DNA of 64,000 bases from Lolium rigidum. Its lineage: Eukaryota > Streptophyta > Magnoliopsida > Poales > Poaceae. Shown here piece after piece: positions 24,068-35,680 of the stretch. The notes under the pieces were generated by a model. That model worked only from the letters and a program-made list of their open reading frames with translations, was not told the origin of the DNA and searched no databases. The position numbers and the translations under genes are program-made. The stretch lies in NCBI RefSeq assembly GCF_022539505.1, contig NC_061510.1:228915322-228979321 (forward strand). The letters run 5' to 3'. Each line of letters opens with the position of its first letter. Position 1 is the first letter of the stretch.

Positions 24068-25298
24068 ACAGTTCACTAGAGGTGACTCTCCCATAAGATA
24101 AAAGCATGTTGGGTGAACAAATTACAGTCGGGCAATTGACAAATAGAGAGGGCATAACAATGCATGTACATGATATGATAAATATAGTGAGATTTAATTG
24201 GGCATTACGACAAAGTACATAGACCGCTATCCAGCATGCATCTATGCCTAAAAAGTCCACCTTCAGGTTATCATCCGAACCCCTTCCAGTATTAAGATGC
24301 AAAACAACAGACAATTGCATTAAGTATGGTGCGTAATGTAATCAATAACTACATCCTTAGACATAGCATCAATGTTTTATCCCTAGTGGCAACAGCACAT
24401 CCACAACCTTAGAACTTTTCGTCACCTGTCCCGGATTTAATGGAGGCATGAACCCACTATCGAGCATAAATACTCCCTCTTGGAGTTAAGAGCAAAAACT
24501 TGGCCGAGCCTCTAATAATAACGGAGAGCATGCAAGATCATAAACAACACATAGGTAATAACTTGATAATTAACATAACATAGTATTCTCTATCCATCGG
24601 ATCCCGACAAACACAACATATAGAATTACAGATAGATGATCTTGATCATGTTAGGCAGCTCACAAGATCCGACAATGAAGCACACGAGGAGAAGACAACC
24701 ATCTAGCTACTGCTATCGACCCATAGTCCAGGGGTGAACTACTCACTCATCACTCCGGAGGCGACCATGGCGGTGAAGAGTCCTCCGGGAGATGATTCCC
24801 CTCTCCGGCAGGGTGCCGGAGGTGATCTCCAGAATCCCCCGAGATGGGATTGGCGGCGGCGGTGTCTCAGTAAGGTTTTCCGTATCGTGGCTCTCGGTAC
24901 AGAGGGTTTCGCGACGGAGGCTTTAAGTAGGCGGAAGGGCAGGTCAGGAGGCGACGCGAGGGGCCCACATGACAGGGCCGCGCAGCCAGGAGGTGGGCCG
25001 CGCCGCCCTGGCGTGTCGCCGCCTCGTCGCCCCACTTCGTTACGTCTTCGGTCTTCTGGAAGCTTCGTGGCAAAATAGGGCCCTGGGCGTTGATTTCGTC
25101 CAATTCCGAGAATATTTCTTTACTAGGATTTCGAAACCAAAAACAGCAGAAAACAACGAAGTGGCTCTTCGACATCTTGTTAATAGGTTAGTGCCGGAAA
25201 ATGCATAAATACGACATATAATGTGTATAAAACATGTAGATATCATCAATAATGTAGCATGGAACATAAGAAATTATCGATACGTCGGAGACGTATCG

Positions 25299-27821
25299 GC
25301 ATCCCCAAGCTTAGTTCTCGCTCGTCCCGAGCAGGTAAACGATAACAAAGATAATTTCGGAGTGACATGCCATCATAAATTTGATCATACTATTGTAAGC
25401 ATATGTAATGAATGCAGCGATCAAAACAATGGTAATGACATGAGTAAACAAATGAATCATAAAGCAAAGACTTTTCATGAATAGTACTTCAAGACAAGCA
25501 TCAATAAGTCTTGCATAAGAGTTAACTCATAAAGCAATAAATCAAAGTAAAGGTATTGAAGCAACACAAAGGAAGATTAAGTTTCAGCGGTTGCTTTCAA
25601 CTTGTAACATGTATATCTCATGGATAATTGTCAATGTAAGGTAATATAACAAGTGCAATATGCAAGTATGTAGGAATCAATGCACAGTTCACACAAGTGT
25701 TTGCTTCTTGAGGTGGAGAGAGATAGGTGAACTGACTCAACATAAAAGTAAAAGAAAGGTCCTTCAAAGAGGAAAGCATCGATTGCTATATTTGTGCTAG
25801 AGCTTTTATTTTGAAAACATGAAGCAATTTTGTCAACGGTAGTAATAAAGCATATGTGTTATGTAAATTATATCTTACAAGTTGCAAGCCTCATGCATAG
25901 TATACTAATAGTGCCCGCACCTTGTCCTAATTAGCTTGGACTACCGGATCATCGCAATACACATGTTTTAACCAAGTGTCACAAAGGGGTACCTCCATGC
26001 CGCCTGTACAAAGGTCTAAGGAGAAAGCTCGCATTTTGGATTTCTCGCTTTTGATTATTCTCAACTTAGACATCCATACCGGGACAACATGGACAACAGA
26101 TAATGGACTCCTCTTTAATGCATAAGCATGTGGCAACAATTAGTGTTCTCATATGAGATTGAGGATATATGTCCAAAACTGAAACTTCCACCATGATTCA
26201 TGGCTTTAGTTAGCGGCCCAATGTTCTTCTCTAACAATATGCATGCTCCAACCATTAAGGTGGTAGATCTCTCTTACTTCGGACAAGACGGACATGCATA
26301 GCAACTCACATGATATTCAACAAAGAGTTGATGGCGTCCCCAGGAACATGGTTATCGCACAACAAGCAACTTAATAAGAGATAAAGTGCATAAGTACATA
26401 TTCAATACCACAATAGTTTTTAGGCTATTTTGTCCCATGAGCTATATATTGTAAAGGCGAATGATGGAAATTTAAAGGTAGCACTCAAGCAATTTACTTT
26501 GGAATGGCGGAGAAATACCATGTAGTAGGTAGGTATGGTGGACACAAATGGCGTAGTGGTTGGCTCAAGGATTTTGGATGCATGAGAAGTATTCCCTCTC
26601 GATACAAGGTTTAGGCTAGCAAGGTTTATTTGAAACAAACACAAGGATGAACGGTGCAGCAAAACTCACATAAAAGACATATTGTAAACATTATAAGACT
26701 CTACACCGTCTTCCTTGTTGTTCAAAACTCAATACTAGAAATTATCTAGACTTTAGAGAGACCAAATATGCAAACCAAATTTAGCAAGCTCTATGTATTT
26801 CTTCATTAATGGGTGCAAAGTATATGATGCAAGAGCTTAAACATGAGCACAACAATTGCCAAGTATCAAATTATCCAAGACATTTTAGAATTACTACATG
26901 TAGCATTTCCCGATTCCAACCATATAACAATTTAACGAAGAAGATTCAACCTTCGCCTTGAATATTATGAGTAAAGCCTAAGGACATATTTGTCCATATG
27001 CAACAGCGGAACGTGTCTCTCTCCCACACAATGAATGCTAGGATCCATTTTATTCAAACAAAACAAAAACAAAAACAAACCGACGCTCCAAGAAAAGCAC
27101 ATAAGATGTGACGGAATAAAAATATAGTTTCGGGGAGGAACCCGATAATGTTGTCGATGAAGAAGGGGATGCCTTGGGAATCCCCAAGCTTAGACGCTTG
27201 AGTCTTCTTAGAATATGCAGGGGTGAACCACCGGGGCATCCCCAAGCTTAGAGCTTTCACTCTCCTTGATCATATTGCATCATTCTTCTCTCTTGATCCT
27301 TGAAAACTTCCTCCACACCAAACTCGAAACAACTCATTAGAGGGTTAGTGTACAATAAAAATTAACATGTTCAGAGGTGACACAATCATTTTTAACACTT
27401 CTGGACATTGCATAAAGCTACTGGACATTAATGGATCAAAGAAATTCATCCAACATAGCAAAAGAGGCAATGCGAAATAAAAGGCAGAATCTGTCAAAAC
27501 AGAACAGTCCATAAAGATGGATTTTATCGAGACACCAGACTTGCTCAAATGAAAATGCCCAAATTGAATGAAAGTTGCGTACATATCTGAGGATCACTCA
27601 CGTAAATTGGCATAATTTTCTGAGTTACCTACAGATAATTGCGCCCAGATTCGTGAAAGCAAAGAAATCTGTAACTGCGCAGTAATCCAAATCTAGTATT
27701 CACTTTACTATCAAAGACTTTACTTGGCACAACAAAGCACAAAACTAAGATAAGGAGAGGTTGCTACAGTAGTAAACAACTTCCAAGACTCAAATATAAA
27801 ACAAAGTACTGTAGTAAAAAC
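25299..27821 (-). mobile_element. Non-coding 3' internal region of element E
   Basis: About 2.5 kb homologous to the same region in A, B, D and G but more diverged. Polypurine tract GCTTGGGGATGC lies beside the LTR at about 25299-25312. Two further copies of the motif lie near 27185 and 27240. No credible ORF. Confidence 0.75.
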
Positions 27822-27870
27822 ATGGGTTGTCTCCCATAAGCGTTTTTTTTAACGCCTTTCAGCTAGGCGC
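27822..27870 (-). promoter_or_regulatory. Conserved twin hairpin after the ORF of element E
   Basis: Minus sense: GCGCCTAGCTGAAAGGCGTT hairpin (27870-27851), spacer, then ATGGG-AGACAA-CCCAT (27837-27822). Very like that in B. Confidence 0.5.
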
Positions 27871-27882
27871 AGAAAGTGTATA

Positions 27883-29011
27883 TCAAGTATTATCGAGAGA
27901 TGAAGCATCAACATCATAATTTGCTCTAATAATAGAATCATAAGGTAACTTCATTCTTTTCCTAGGGAAGTGTTCCATACCTTTCTTGAGAGGAAATTGA
28001 TATTTAATATTACCTTCCTTCATATCAATGGTAGCACCAACAGTTCGAAGAAAAGGTCTTCCCAATATAATGGGGCAAGATGCATTGCATTCAATATCCA
28101 AGACAACAAAATCAATGGGGACAAGGTTATTTTTAACCATAATATGAACATTATCAACTCTCCCCAAAGGTTTTTTTAGCATTATCAGCGAGATTAACAT
28201 CCAAATAACAATTTTTCAATGGTGGCAAGTCAAGCATATCATAGACTTTCTTAGGCATAACAGAAATACTTGCACCAAGATCGCATAAAGCATTACAATC
28301 AAAATCATTGACCCTCATTTTAATGATGGGCTCCCAACCATCTTCTAACTTCCTAGGAATAGAGGTTTCAAGTTTTAGTTTCTCTTCTCTAGCTTTTATG
28401 AGAGCATTTATAATATGTTTTGTAAAGGCCAAATTTATAGCACTAGCATTAGGACTCTTAGAAAGTTTTTGTAAGAACTTTATAACTTCAGAGATGTGAC
28501 AATCATCAAAATTTAAATCATTATGAGCTACAGCAATGGGATCATTGTCCCCAAGGTTGGAAAAAAATTCAGCAGTTTTATCACAAGCAATTTCAGCAGT
28601 TTTAGCAATTTCAGGCAGTTTTGTACGCTTTGCACTAGGAGCAGAAACATTGCCAACACCAATTATTTTACCATTGATAGTAGGAGGTGCAGCAACATGT
28701 GAGGAATCAACATTACTTGTGGTGGTAATAGTCCAAACTTTAGCTACATTATTCTCTTTAGCTAGTTTTTCATTTTCTTCTCTATCCCACCTAGCACGCA
28801 ATTCAGCCATTAATCTTATATTCTCATTAATTCTAACTTGGATGGCATTTGCTGTAGTAGTAATCTTATTATCAATATCCTTATTAGGCATAACTTTCAA
28901 TTTTAAAAGATCAACATCAGAGGCAAGTCTATCAACTCTAGAAGCAAGAATATCAATTTTATCAAGCTTTTCCTCAACAGATTTGTTAAAAGCAGTTTGT
29001 GTACCAATAAA
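27883..29011 (-). pseudogene. Gag C-terminal linker and protease of element E (frameshifted)
   Basis: Continues in the frame of gag just after its stop, with a Lys/Glu/Asp-rich coiled linker and then an aspartic protease domain. The active site is CDLGASISVMP (about 28294-28262), the DLGA form usual in Athila-clade elements. A run of seven A on the coding strand (28177-28171) shifts the frame by one base. The rest of the domain, with CPIILGRPFLRTVGATIDM, lies in the new frame and ends ASSLDNT at 27883. The dimeric retropepsin would process Gag in a working element. No reverse transcriptase, RNase H or integrase follows, only the non-coding 3' region. Confidence 0.8.
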
Positions 29012-29995
29012 TTATTTAAGCATGGATTCAAGACCAGGGGGTACACTCCTATTATTGTTGTAAGAATTCCCATAAGAATTACCATAACCATTACCATTAG
29101 CAGAAGGATATGGCCTATAGTTATTACCAGAATTGTTCCTATAAGCATTGTTGTTGAAATTATTGTTTTTAATGAAATTCACATCAACATTTTCTTCTTG
29201 AGCAACCAATGAAGCTAAAGGAACATTATTTGGATCAACATTAGATCTACCATTCACAAGCATAGACATAATAGCATCAATCTTATCACTCAAGGAAGAG
29301 GTTTCTTCGACAGAATTTACCTTCTTACCTTGTGGAGCTCTTTCCGTGTGCCATTCAGAGTAATTTATCATCATGTCATCAAGAAGCTTTGTAGCCGCCC
29401 CCAAAGTGATGGACATAAAGGTACCTCCAGCAGCTGAATCCAATAAATTCCGCGAAGAAAAATTTAGTCCTGCATAGAAGGTTTGGATGATCATCCAAGT
29501 AGTCAGTCCATGGGTTGGGCAATTCTTTACCAAAGATTTCATTCTCTCCCATGCTTGAGCAACATGTTCATTATCTAATTGTTTAAAATTCATTATGCTA
29601 CTTCTCAAAGATATAATTTTAGCGGGAGGATAATATCTACCAATAAAAGCATCCTTACATTTAGTCCATGAATCAATACTATTCTTAGGCAAAGATAGCA
29701 ACCAATCTTTAGCTCTTCCTCTTAATGAGAAAGGAAACAATTTCAATTTAATAATATCACCATCTACATCCTTATACTTTTGCATTTCACATATTTCAAC
29801 AAAATTATTAAGATGGGCAGCAGCATCATCAGAACTAATTCCAGAAAATTGCTCTCTCATGACAAGATTCAGTAAAGCAGGTTTAATTTCAAAGAATTCT
29901 GCTGTAGTAGCAGGTGGAGCAATAGGTGTGCATAGGAAATCATTATTATTTGTGGTTGTGAAGTCACACAACTTAGTATTTTCAGGGGTGGCCAT
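29012..29995 (-). pseudogene. gag of element E, ended early by one stop codon
   Basis: Gag coat-type protein of an Athila-clade Ty3/gypsy element: packages element RNA in cytoplasmic particles. 327 codons from ATG 29995 to TAA at 29012-29014. The Retrotrans_gag core runs from about residue 50 to 200, with FPFSLRGRAKDWL (87-99), YYPPAKIISLRSS (121-133) and AQAWERMKSLVKNCPTHGL (146-164). The tail (about 275-320) is Asn/Gly/Tyr-rich with no zinc knuckle. The stop is followed without frame change by the protease linker, so it is a point nonsense change inside one gag-protease ORF, not a natural end. The start is about 230 bases after the PBS, as in B. Confidence 0.85.
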
Positions 29996-30223
29996 TTTAG
30001 CAGTAGTAAATAAAGCAAACTAGATAAAGTAAATGCAAGTAAACTAATTTTTTTGTGTTTTTGATATAGAGTGCAAGACAGTAAATAAAGTAAAACTAGC
30101 AACTAATTTTTTTTTGTGTTTTGATATAAGTGCAGCAAACAAAGTAGTAAATAAAATAAAGCAAGACAAAAACAAAGTAAAGGGATTGGATTGTGGAGAC
30201 TCCCCTTGCAGCATGTCTTGATC

Positions 30224-30241
30224 TCCCCGGCAACGGCGCCA
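30224..30241 (-). promoter_or_regulatory. Primer-binding site of element E (tRNA-Asp type)
   Basis: Minus strand TGGCGCCGTTGCCGGGGA, 11 bases from the LTR edge at 30253. Identical to the sites in B, D and G. Confidence 0.85.
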
Positions 30242-30252
30242 GAAAACAGTCT

Positions 30253-31845
30253 TGATGCATGCACTTGACACACGTCCGTTGGGAACCCCAAGAGGAAGGT
30301 GTGATGCAGACAGTAGCAAGTTTTCCCTCAGAAAGAAACCAAGGTTTATCGAACCAGGAGGAGCCAAGAAGCACGTTGAAGGTTGATGGTGGCGGAATGT
30401 AATGCGGCGCAACACCGGGGATTCCGGCGCCAACGTGGAACCTGCACAACACAACCAAAGTACTTTGCCCCAACGAAACAGTGAGGTTGTCAATCTCACC
30501 GGCTTGCTGTAACAAAGGATTAACCGTATTGTGTGGAAGATGATTGTTTGCAGAAAACAGTAAAGAACAATTGCAGTAGATTGTATGCGATGTAAAGAAT
30601 AGGACCGGGGTCCACGGTTCACTAGAGGTGTCTCTCCCATAAGATATAAGCATGTTGGGTGAACAAATTACAGTCGGGCAATTGACAAATAGAGAGGGCA
30701 TAACAATGCACATACATGATATGATAAATATAGTGAGATTTAATTGGGCATTACGACAAAGTACATAGACCGCTATCCAGCATGCATCTATGCCTAAAAA
30801 GTCCACCTTCGGGTTATCATCCGAACCCCTTCCAAGTATTAAGTTGCAAAACAATAGACAATTGCATTAAGTATGGTGCGTAATGTAATCAATAACTACA
30901 TCCTTAGACATAGCATCAATGTTTTATCCCTAGTGGCAACAACACATCCATAACCTTAGAACTTTTCGTCACTCGTCCCGCATTTAATGGAGGCATGAAC
31001 CCACTATCGAGCATAAATACTCCCTCTTGGAGTTAAGAGCAAAAACTTGACCAGAGCCTCTACTAATAACGGAGAGCATGCAAGATCATAAACAACACAT
31101 AGGTAATAACTTGATAATTAACATAACATAGTATTCTCTATCCATCGGATCCCGACAAACACAACATATAGAATTACAAATAGATGATCTTGATCATGTT
31201 AGGCAGCTCACAAGATCCGACAATGAAGCACATGAGGAGAAGACAACCATCTAGCTACTGCTATGGACCCATAGTCCAGGGTGAACTACTCACTCATCAC
31301 TCCGGAGGCGACCATGGCGGTGAAGAGTCCTCCCGGAGATGATTCCCCTCTCCGGCGAGGTGCCGGAGGTGATCTCCGGAATCCCCGAGATGGGATTGGC
31401 GGCGGCGGCGTCTCGGTAAGGTTTTCCGTATCGTGGCTCTCGGTACTGGAGGGTTTCGCGACGGAGGCTTTAAGTAGGCGGAAGGGCAGGTCAGGAGGCG
31501 ACGCGAGGGGCCCACACGACAGGGCCGCGCGGCTAGGAGGTGGGCCGCGCCGCCCTGGCGTGTCGCCGCCTCGTCGCCCCACTTCGTTACATCTTCGATC
31601 TTCTGGAAGCTTCGTGGCAAAATAGGGCCCTGGGCGTTGATTTCGTCCAATTCCGAGAATATTTCTTTACTAGGATTTCTGAAACCAAAAACAGCAGAAA
31701 ACAGCAACTGGCTCTTCGGCATCTTGTTAATAGGTTAGTGCCGGAAAATGCATAAATACGACATATAATGTGTATAAAACATGTAGATATCATAAATAAT
31801 GTAGCATGGAACATAAGAAATTATCGATACGTCGGAGACGTATCA
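30253..31845 (-). repeat. 5' LTR of element E
   Basis: 1593 bp, minus sense TGATACGTCTCCGACG...GCATGCATCA. Same LTR superfamily as A, B and K, more diverged. Confidence 0.9.
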
Positions 31846-31850
31846 CACCG

Positions 31851-31951
31851 TCAGAACGCAATATTTTGGAAGATCAACAATTGACGGAAATTACACGAAA
31901 AATGTTATTTTTCCAGAAGACGGAGATAGCCAAAAGGAGGAGCCGAGGAGG
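31851..31951 (+). mobile_element. LTR X, second part, up to the assembly gap
   Basis: Continues X after E (duplication CACCG 31846-31850) and breaks off at the N run. The remainder of X is not in the window. Confidence 0.6.
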
Positions 31952-32051
31952 NNNNNNNNNNNNNNNNNNNNNNNNNNNNNNNNNNNNNNNNNNNNNNNNN
32001 NNNNNNNNNNNNNNNNNNNNNNNNNNNNNNNNNNNNNNNNNNNNNNNNNNN
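31952..32051. other. Assembly gap of exactly 100 N
   Basis: 100 Ns, the usual placeholder for a gap of unknown size. The two sides belong to different LTR families (X start on the left, D end on the right), so real sequence is missing. Frames translated across it are not real. Confidence 0.95.
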
Positions 32052-32291
32052 GAACTAGTGCACCTATACATCCGACAAGTGTATTAGGTGTGTTGGGGAC
32101 ACAAGAGACTTCTTGTATCGTGATTGCGTGGGTTGCTTGAGAGGGATATCTTTGACCTCTTCCTCCCCGAGTTCGATAAACCTTGGGTGATCCACTTAAG
32201 GGAAACTTGCCGCTGTTCTACAAACCTCTGCTCTTGGAGGCCCAACACTGTCTACAAGAATAGAAGCACCCGTAGACATCAAGCACTTTTC

Positions 32292-32309
32292 TGGCGCCGT
32301 TGCCGGGGA
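32292..32309 (+). promoter_or_regulatory. Primer-binding site of element D (tRNA-Asp type)
   Basis: TGGCGCCGTTGCCGGGGA, 10 bases after the LTR end. Confidence 0.85.
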
Positions 32310-32447
32310 GGAAAGGTAAAAGGCACTCATACTCCGGTCCCAGGTAACCAAGTACTTTTCTGTTGCTGTTGTGTGTGTGCTCGAAGCTATTTCCTTTAGA
32401 TCCTGCAATTGCATCTTTTTGTTTCTTGTTTACACTAGTTAGGCATA

Positions 32448-33208
32448 ATGGAAAACAACAAAAATATGAGAGATCTTTATGAACTTTATCTTGAATTAGG
32501 ACATGATGTGTTTGAAGAGAGAATTAAAAACCCATGGAACTTTATATGCATGCTAATGGGAATGTTATTAATATGAATGCTTTGAACACTATTGTTGCTA
32601 ATGCTATGGAAAATTCTAAGCTTGGGGAGGTCGGTTTTGATGAAAATGATCTCTTTAGCCCTCCGGGTATTGAGGAGAAAGTTTATGTTGATTATGATAT
32701 GCCTCCCATATATGATGATTACAATGATAGTGGTCTTTTGGTGCCACCTACTATGGAGAGTAAATTTTATTATGATTATACTATGCCTCCTATATTTGAT
32801 GATGAGAATAATAATGATAGCTACTTTGTTGAATTTGCTCCCACTACAACTAATAAAATTGATTATGCTTATGTGGAGAGTAATAATTTTATGCATGAGA
32901 CTCATGATAAGAATGTTTCATTTGATAGTTATATTATTGAGTTTTCTCATGATGCCACTGAAAGTTATTATGAGAGAGGAAAATATGGTTGTAGAAATTT
33001 TCATGTTACTAAAACACCTCTCTATATGCTGAAATTTTTGAAGTTACACTTGTTTTATCTTTCTATGCTTGTTGCATTATGCTTCATGAATTTATTTATT
33101 TACAAGATTCCTTTTCATAGGAAGTGGGTTAGGCTTAAATTTGTTTTGAATTTGCTTCTTGATGCTCTCTTTTGCTTCAACTCTTATTTCTTGCGAGTGC
33201 ATCATTAA
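32448..33208 (+). pseudogene. Short gag-derived ORF of element D, frameshifted
   Basis: Starts at ATG 32448 (MENNKNMRDLYELYLELGH), the same start as in C and G. A run of five A at 32526-32530, six in G, shifts the frame; from 32534 the frame used in G is open to 33208. It is an internally deleted version of the long ORF in C: the N-terminal part joins an acidic Asp/Tyr/Asn-rich stretch with repeated MPPIYDDYNDSG-like units, and the Gag core and zinc knuckle are absent. The C-terminal third is hydrophobic, with FHRKWVRLK. Function unknown. Confidence 0.7.
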
Positions 33209-33215
33209 AACTGTT

Positions 33216-33264
33216 GAGCCCATCTTAATGGCTATAAAGAAAGCACTTCTTGGGAGATAACCCA
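33216..33264 (+). promoter_or_regulatory. Conserved twin hairpin after the ORF of element D
   Basis: GAGCC...GGCTA, A-rich linker with AAAGAAAGCACTT, then TGGG-AGATAA-CCCA. It lies 7 bases after the stop region. Confidence 0.5.
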
Positions 33265-35680
33265 TGTTTTTATTTTACTACAGCAATTTTGTTTTATATT
33301 TGAGTCTTGGAAGTTGTTACTACTGTAGCAACCTCTCCTTATTTTATTTTATTGCATTGTTGTGCCAAGTAAAGTCTTTGATAGTAAAGTCAATACTAGA
33401 TTTGGATTACTACACAGAAACAGATTTCTGTCTGTCACGAATTTGGGTATGATTCTCTGTAGGTAACTTAGAAAAATCTGCCAATTTACGTGCATGATCC
33501 TCAGATATGTACGCAACTTTCATTCAATTTGAGCATTTTCATCTGAGCAAGTCTGGTGCCTCTTTAAAATTCGTCTTTACGGACTGTTCTGTTTTGACAG
33601 ATTCTGCTTTTTATTTCGCATTGCCTCTTTTGCTGTGTTGGATGGATTTTATTGTTCCATTAACTTCCAGTAGCTTTGAGCAATGTCCAGAAGTGTTAAG
33701 AATGATTGTGTCACCTCTGAATATGTGAATTTTTGATTATGCACTAACCCTCTAATGAGTTTGTTTTGAGTTTGGTGTGGAGGAAGTTTTCAAGGGTCAA
33801 GAGAGGAGGATGATATACTATGATCAAGAAGAGTGAAAAGTCTAAGCTTGGGGATGCCCCAGTGGTTCATCCCTGCATATTTCAAGAAGACTCAAGCATC
33901 TAAGCTTGGGGATGCCCAATGCATCCCCTTCTTCATCGACAACTTATCGGGTCACCTCTAGTGAAACTATATTTTTATTCCATCACATCTTATGTGCTTT
34001 ACTTGGAGCGTGCTCGTGTGCTTTTATTTTCGTTTTGTTATTTTCATTCTCTGAATAAATGCTTGTGTGGGAGAGAGACACGCTCCGCTGGTTCATATGA
34101 ACACATGTGTTCTTAGCTTTTAATGTTCATGGCGAAGGTTGAAACTGCTTCGTTAAGTGTTATTTGGTTGGAAACAGAAAATGCTGCATGTGGTAAATGG
34201 TATAATGTCTTGAATAATTTGATACTTGGCAATTGTTGTGCTCATATAGATCATGTTTAAGCTCTTGCATCATGTACTTTGCACCTATTAGTGAATAACT
34301 ACATAGAGCTTGTTAAAATTTGGTTTGCATGACTGTTCTCTAGAGTCTAGATATTTTCTGGTTAAGGTGTTTGAACAACAAGGAGACGATGTAAAGTCTT
34401 ATAATGCTTACAATATGTTCATATGTGAGTCTTGCTGCACCGTTTTATACTTGAGTTTGCTTCAAACAACCTTGCTAGCCTTGCTTTGTATTGAGAGGAA
34501 TTCTTCTCGTGCATCCAAATCCTTGAGCCAAAAACTATGCCATTTGTGTCCACCATACCTACCTACCACATGGTATTTCTCTGCCATTCCAAAGTAAATT
34601 ACTTCATGTGCTACCTTTAAACAATTCAAAACTTTATTATTTCTTATTTGTGTCAATGTTTTATAGCTCATGAGGAAGTATGTGGTGTTTTATCTTTCAA
34701 TCTTGTTGGGCAGCTTTCACCAATGGACTAGTGGCTTCATCCGCTTATCCAATAATTTTGCAAAAAGAGCTGGCGCGGGGTTCCCTGCCCCAATTAATCA
34801 ACCTTCATTAATAATTCTCTTCACATGTTTTGCTCGATTCATCAGTAAGCAACTTAATTTTGCAAATAGACACTCCTTCATGGTATGTGAATGTTGGAAG
34901 GCACCCGAGGATTCGGTTAGCCATGGCTTGTGTAAGCAAAAGGTTGGGATGAGTGTCAACCATAAATAATGAAACTAAAATACATGTGTAAACAAAAGAG
35001 AAGAGGGATGATCTACCTTGCTGGTAGAGATAACGTCCTTCATGGGAGCCGCTCTTTGAAAGTCTGTTTGGCAAGGGGGTTAGAGTGCCCACTACCATTC
35101 GTTGACAACAACAAACACCTCTCAAAACTTTACTTTTATGCTCTCTATATGATTTCAAAACTTAAAAAGCTCTAGCACATGATTTAATCCCTGCTTCCCT
35201 CTGCGAAGGGCCTTTCTTTTACTTTATTGTTGAGTCAGTTTACCCATTCTTTCTATCTTAGAAGCAAACACTTGTGTCAACTGTGTGCATTGATTCTTAC
35301 ATGTTTACCTATTGCACTTGTTATATTGCTTTATGTCGACAATTATCCATGAGATATACATGTTGAAGTTGAAAGCAATTGCTGAAACTTAATCATCCTT
35401 TGTGTTGCTTCAATGCCTTTACTTTGAATTTATTGCTTTATGAGTAACTCTTATGCAAGTCTTATTGATGCTTGTCTTGAAAGTATTATTCATGAAAAGT
35501 CTTTGCTATATGATTCATTTGTTTACTCATTATCTTTACCATTGCTTTGAATCGCTGCATTCATCTCATATGTTTTACAATAGTATGATCAAGATTATGT
35601 AAGTAGCATGTCACTTCAGAAATTATTCTTGTTATCGTTTACCTACTCGAGCGCGAGTAGGAACTAAGCTTGGGGATGCT
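33265..35680 (+). mobile_element. Non-coding 3' internal region of element D
   Basis: About 2.4 kb aligned in layout with the same part of A, B and G. It has TAAGCTTGGGGATGC at 33843-33857 and 33901-33915, and the terminal tract at 35665-35680. Around 34640-35160 the sequence departs from the other copies, so a short foreign or rearranged stretch may be included. Confidence 0.65.

Larger units (their letters stand above)
22542..25298 (-). repeat. 3' LTR of element E, split by solo LTR F
   Basis: Left-hand LTR in minus orientation. The base next to the polypurine tract is C instead of T in element sense, so the LTR begins CGATACG. F occupies 22909-24067. Confidence 0.85.
22542..31845 (-). mobile_element. 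Element E: complete Athila-type LTR retrotransposon, minus strand
   Basis: Target duplication CACCG at 22537-22541 and 31846-31850. Minus-strand order: 5' LTR 31845-30253, PBS 30241-30224, gag from 29995, protease to 27883, conserved hairpins, non-coding 3' region, polypurine tract by 25299, 3' LTR 25298-22542 (split by solo LTR F). With F and its duplication removed, the left LTR is 1593 bp, the same as the right. The pol region ends after protease, so the element is non-autonomous. Its gag-protease is broken by one stop and one frameshift. Confidence 0.9.

Noticed and set aside
30044..30854. Open frames of 198 and 252 codons on the minus strand
   Set aside because: They lie within the LTR and PBS of E and span the LTR edge; overlapping frames exist and no domain is present.
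31806..32087. Open frame across the N gap
   Set aside because: Translated through 100 unknown bases joining two unrelated LTRs.
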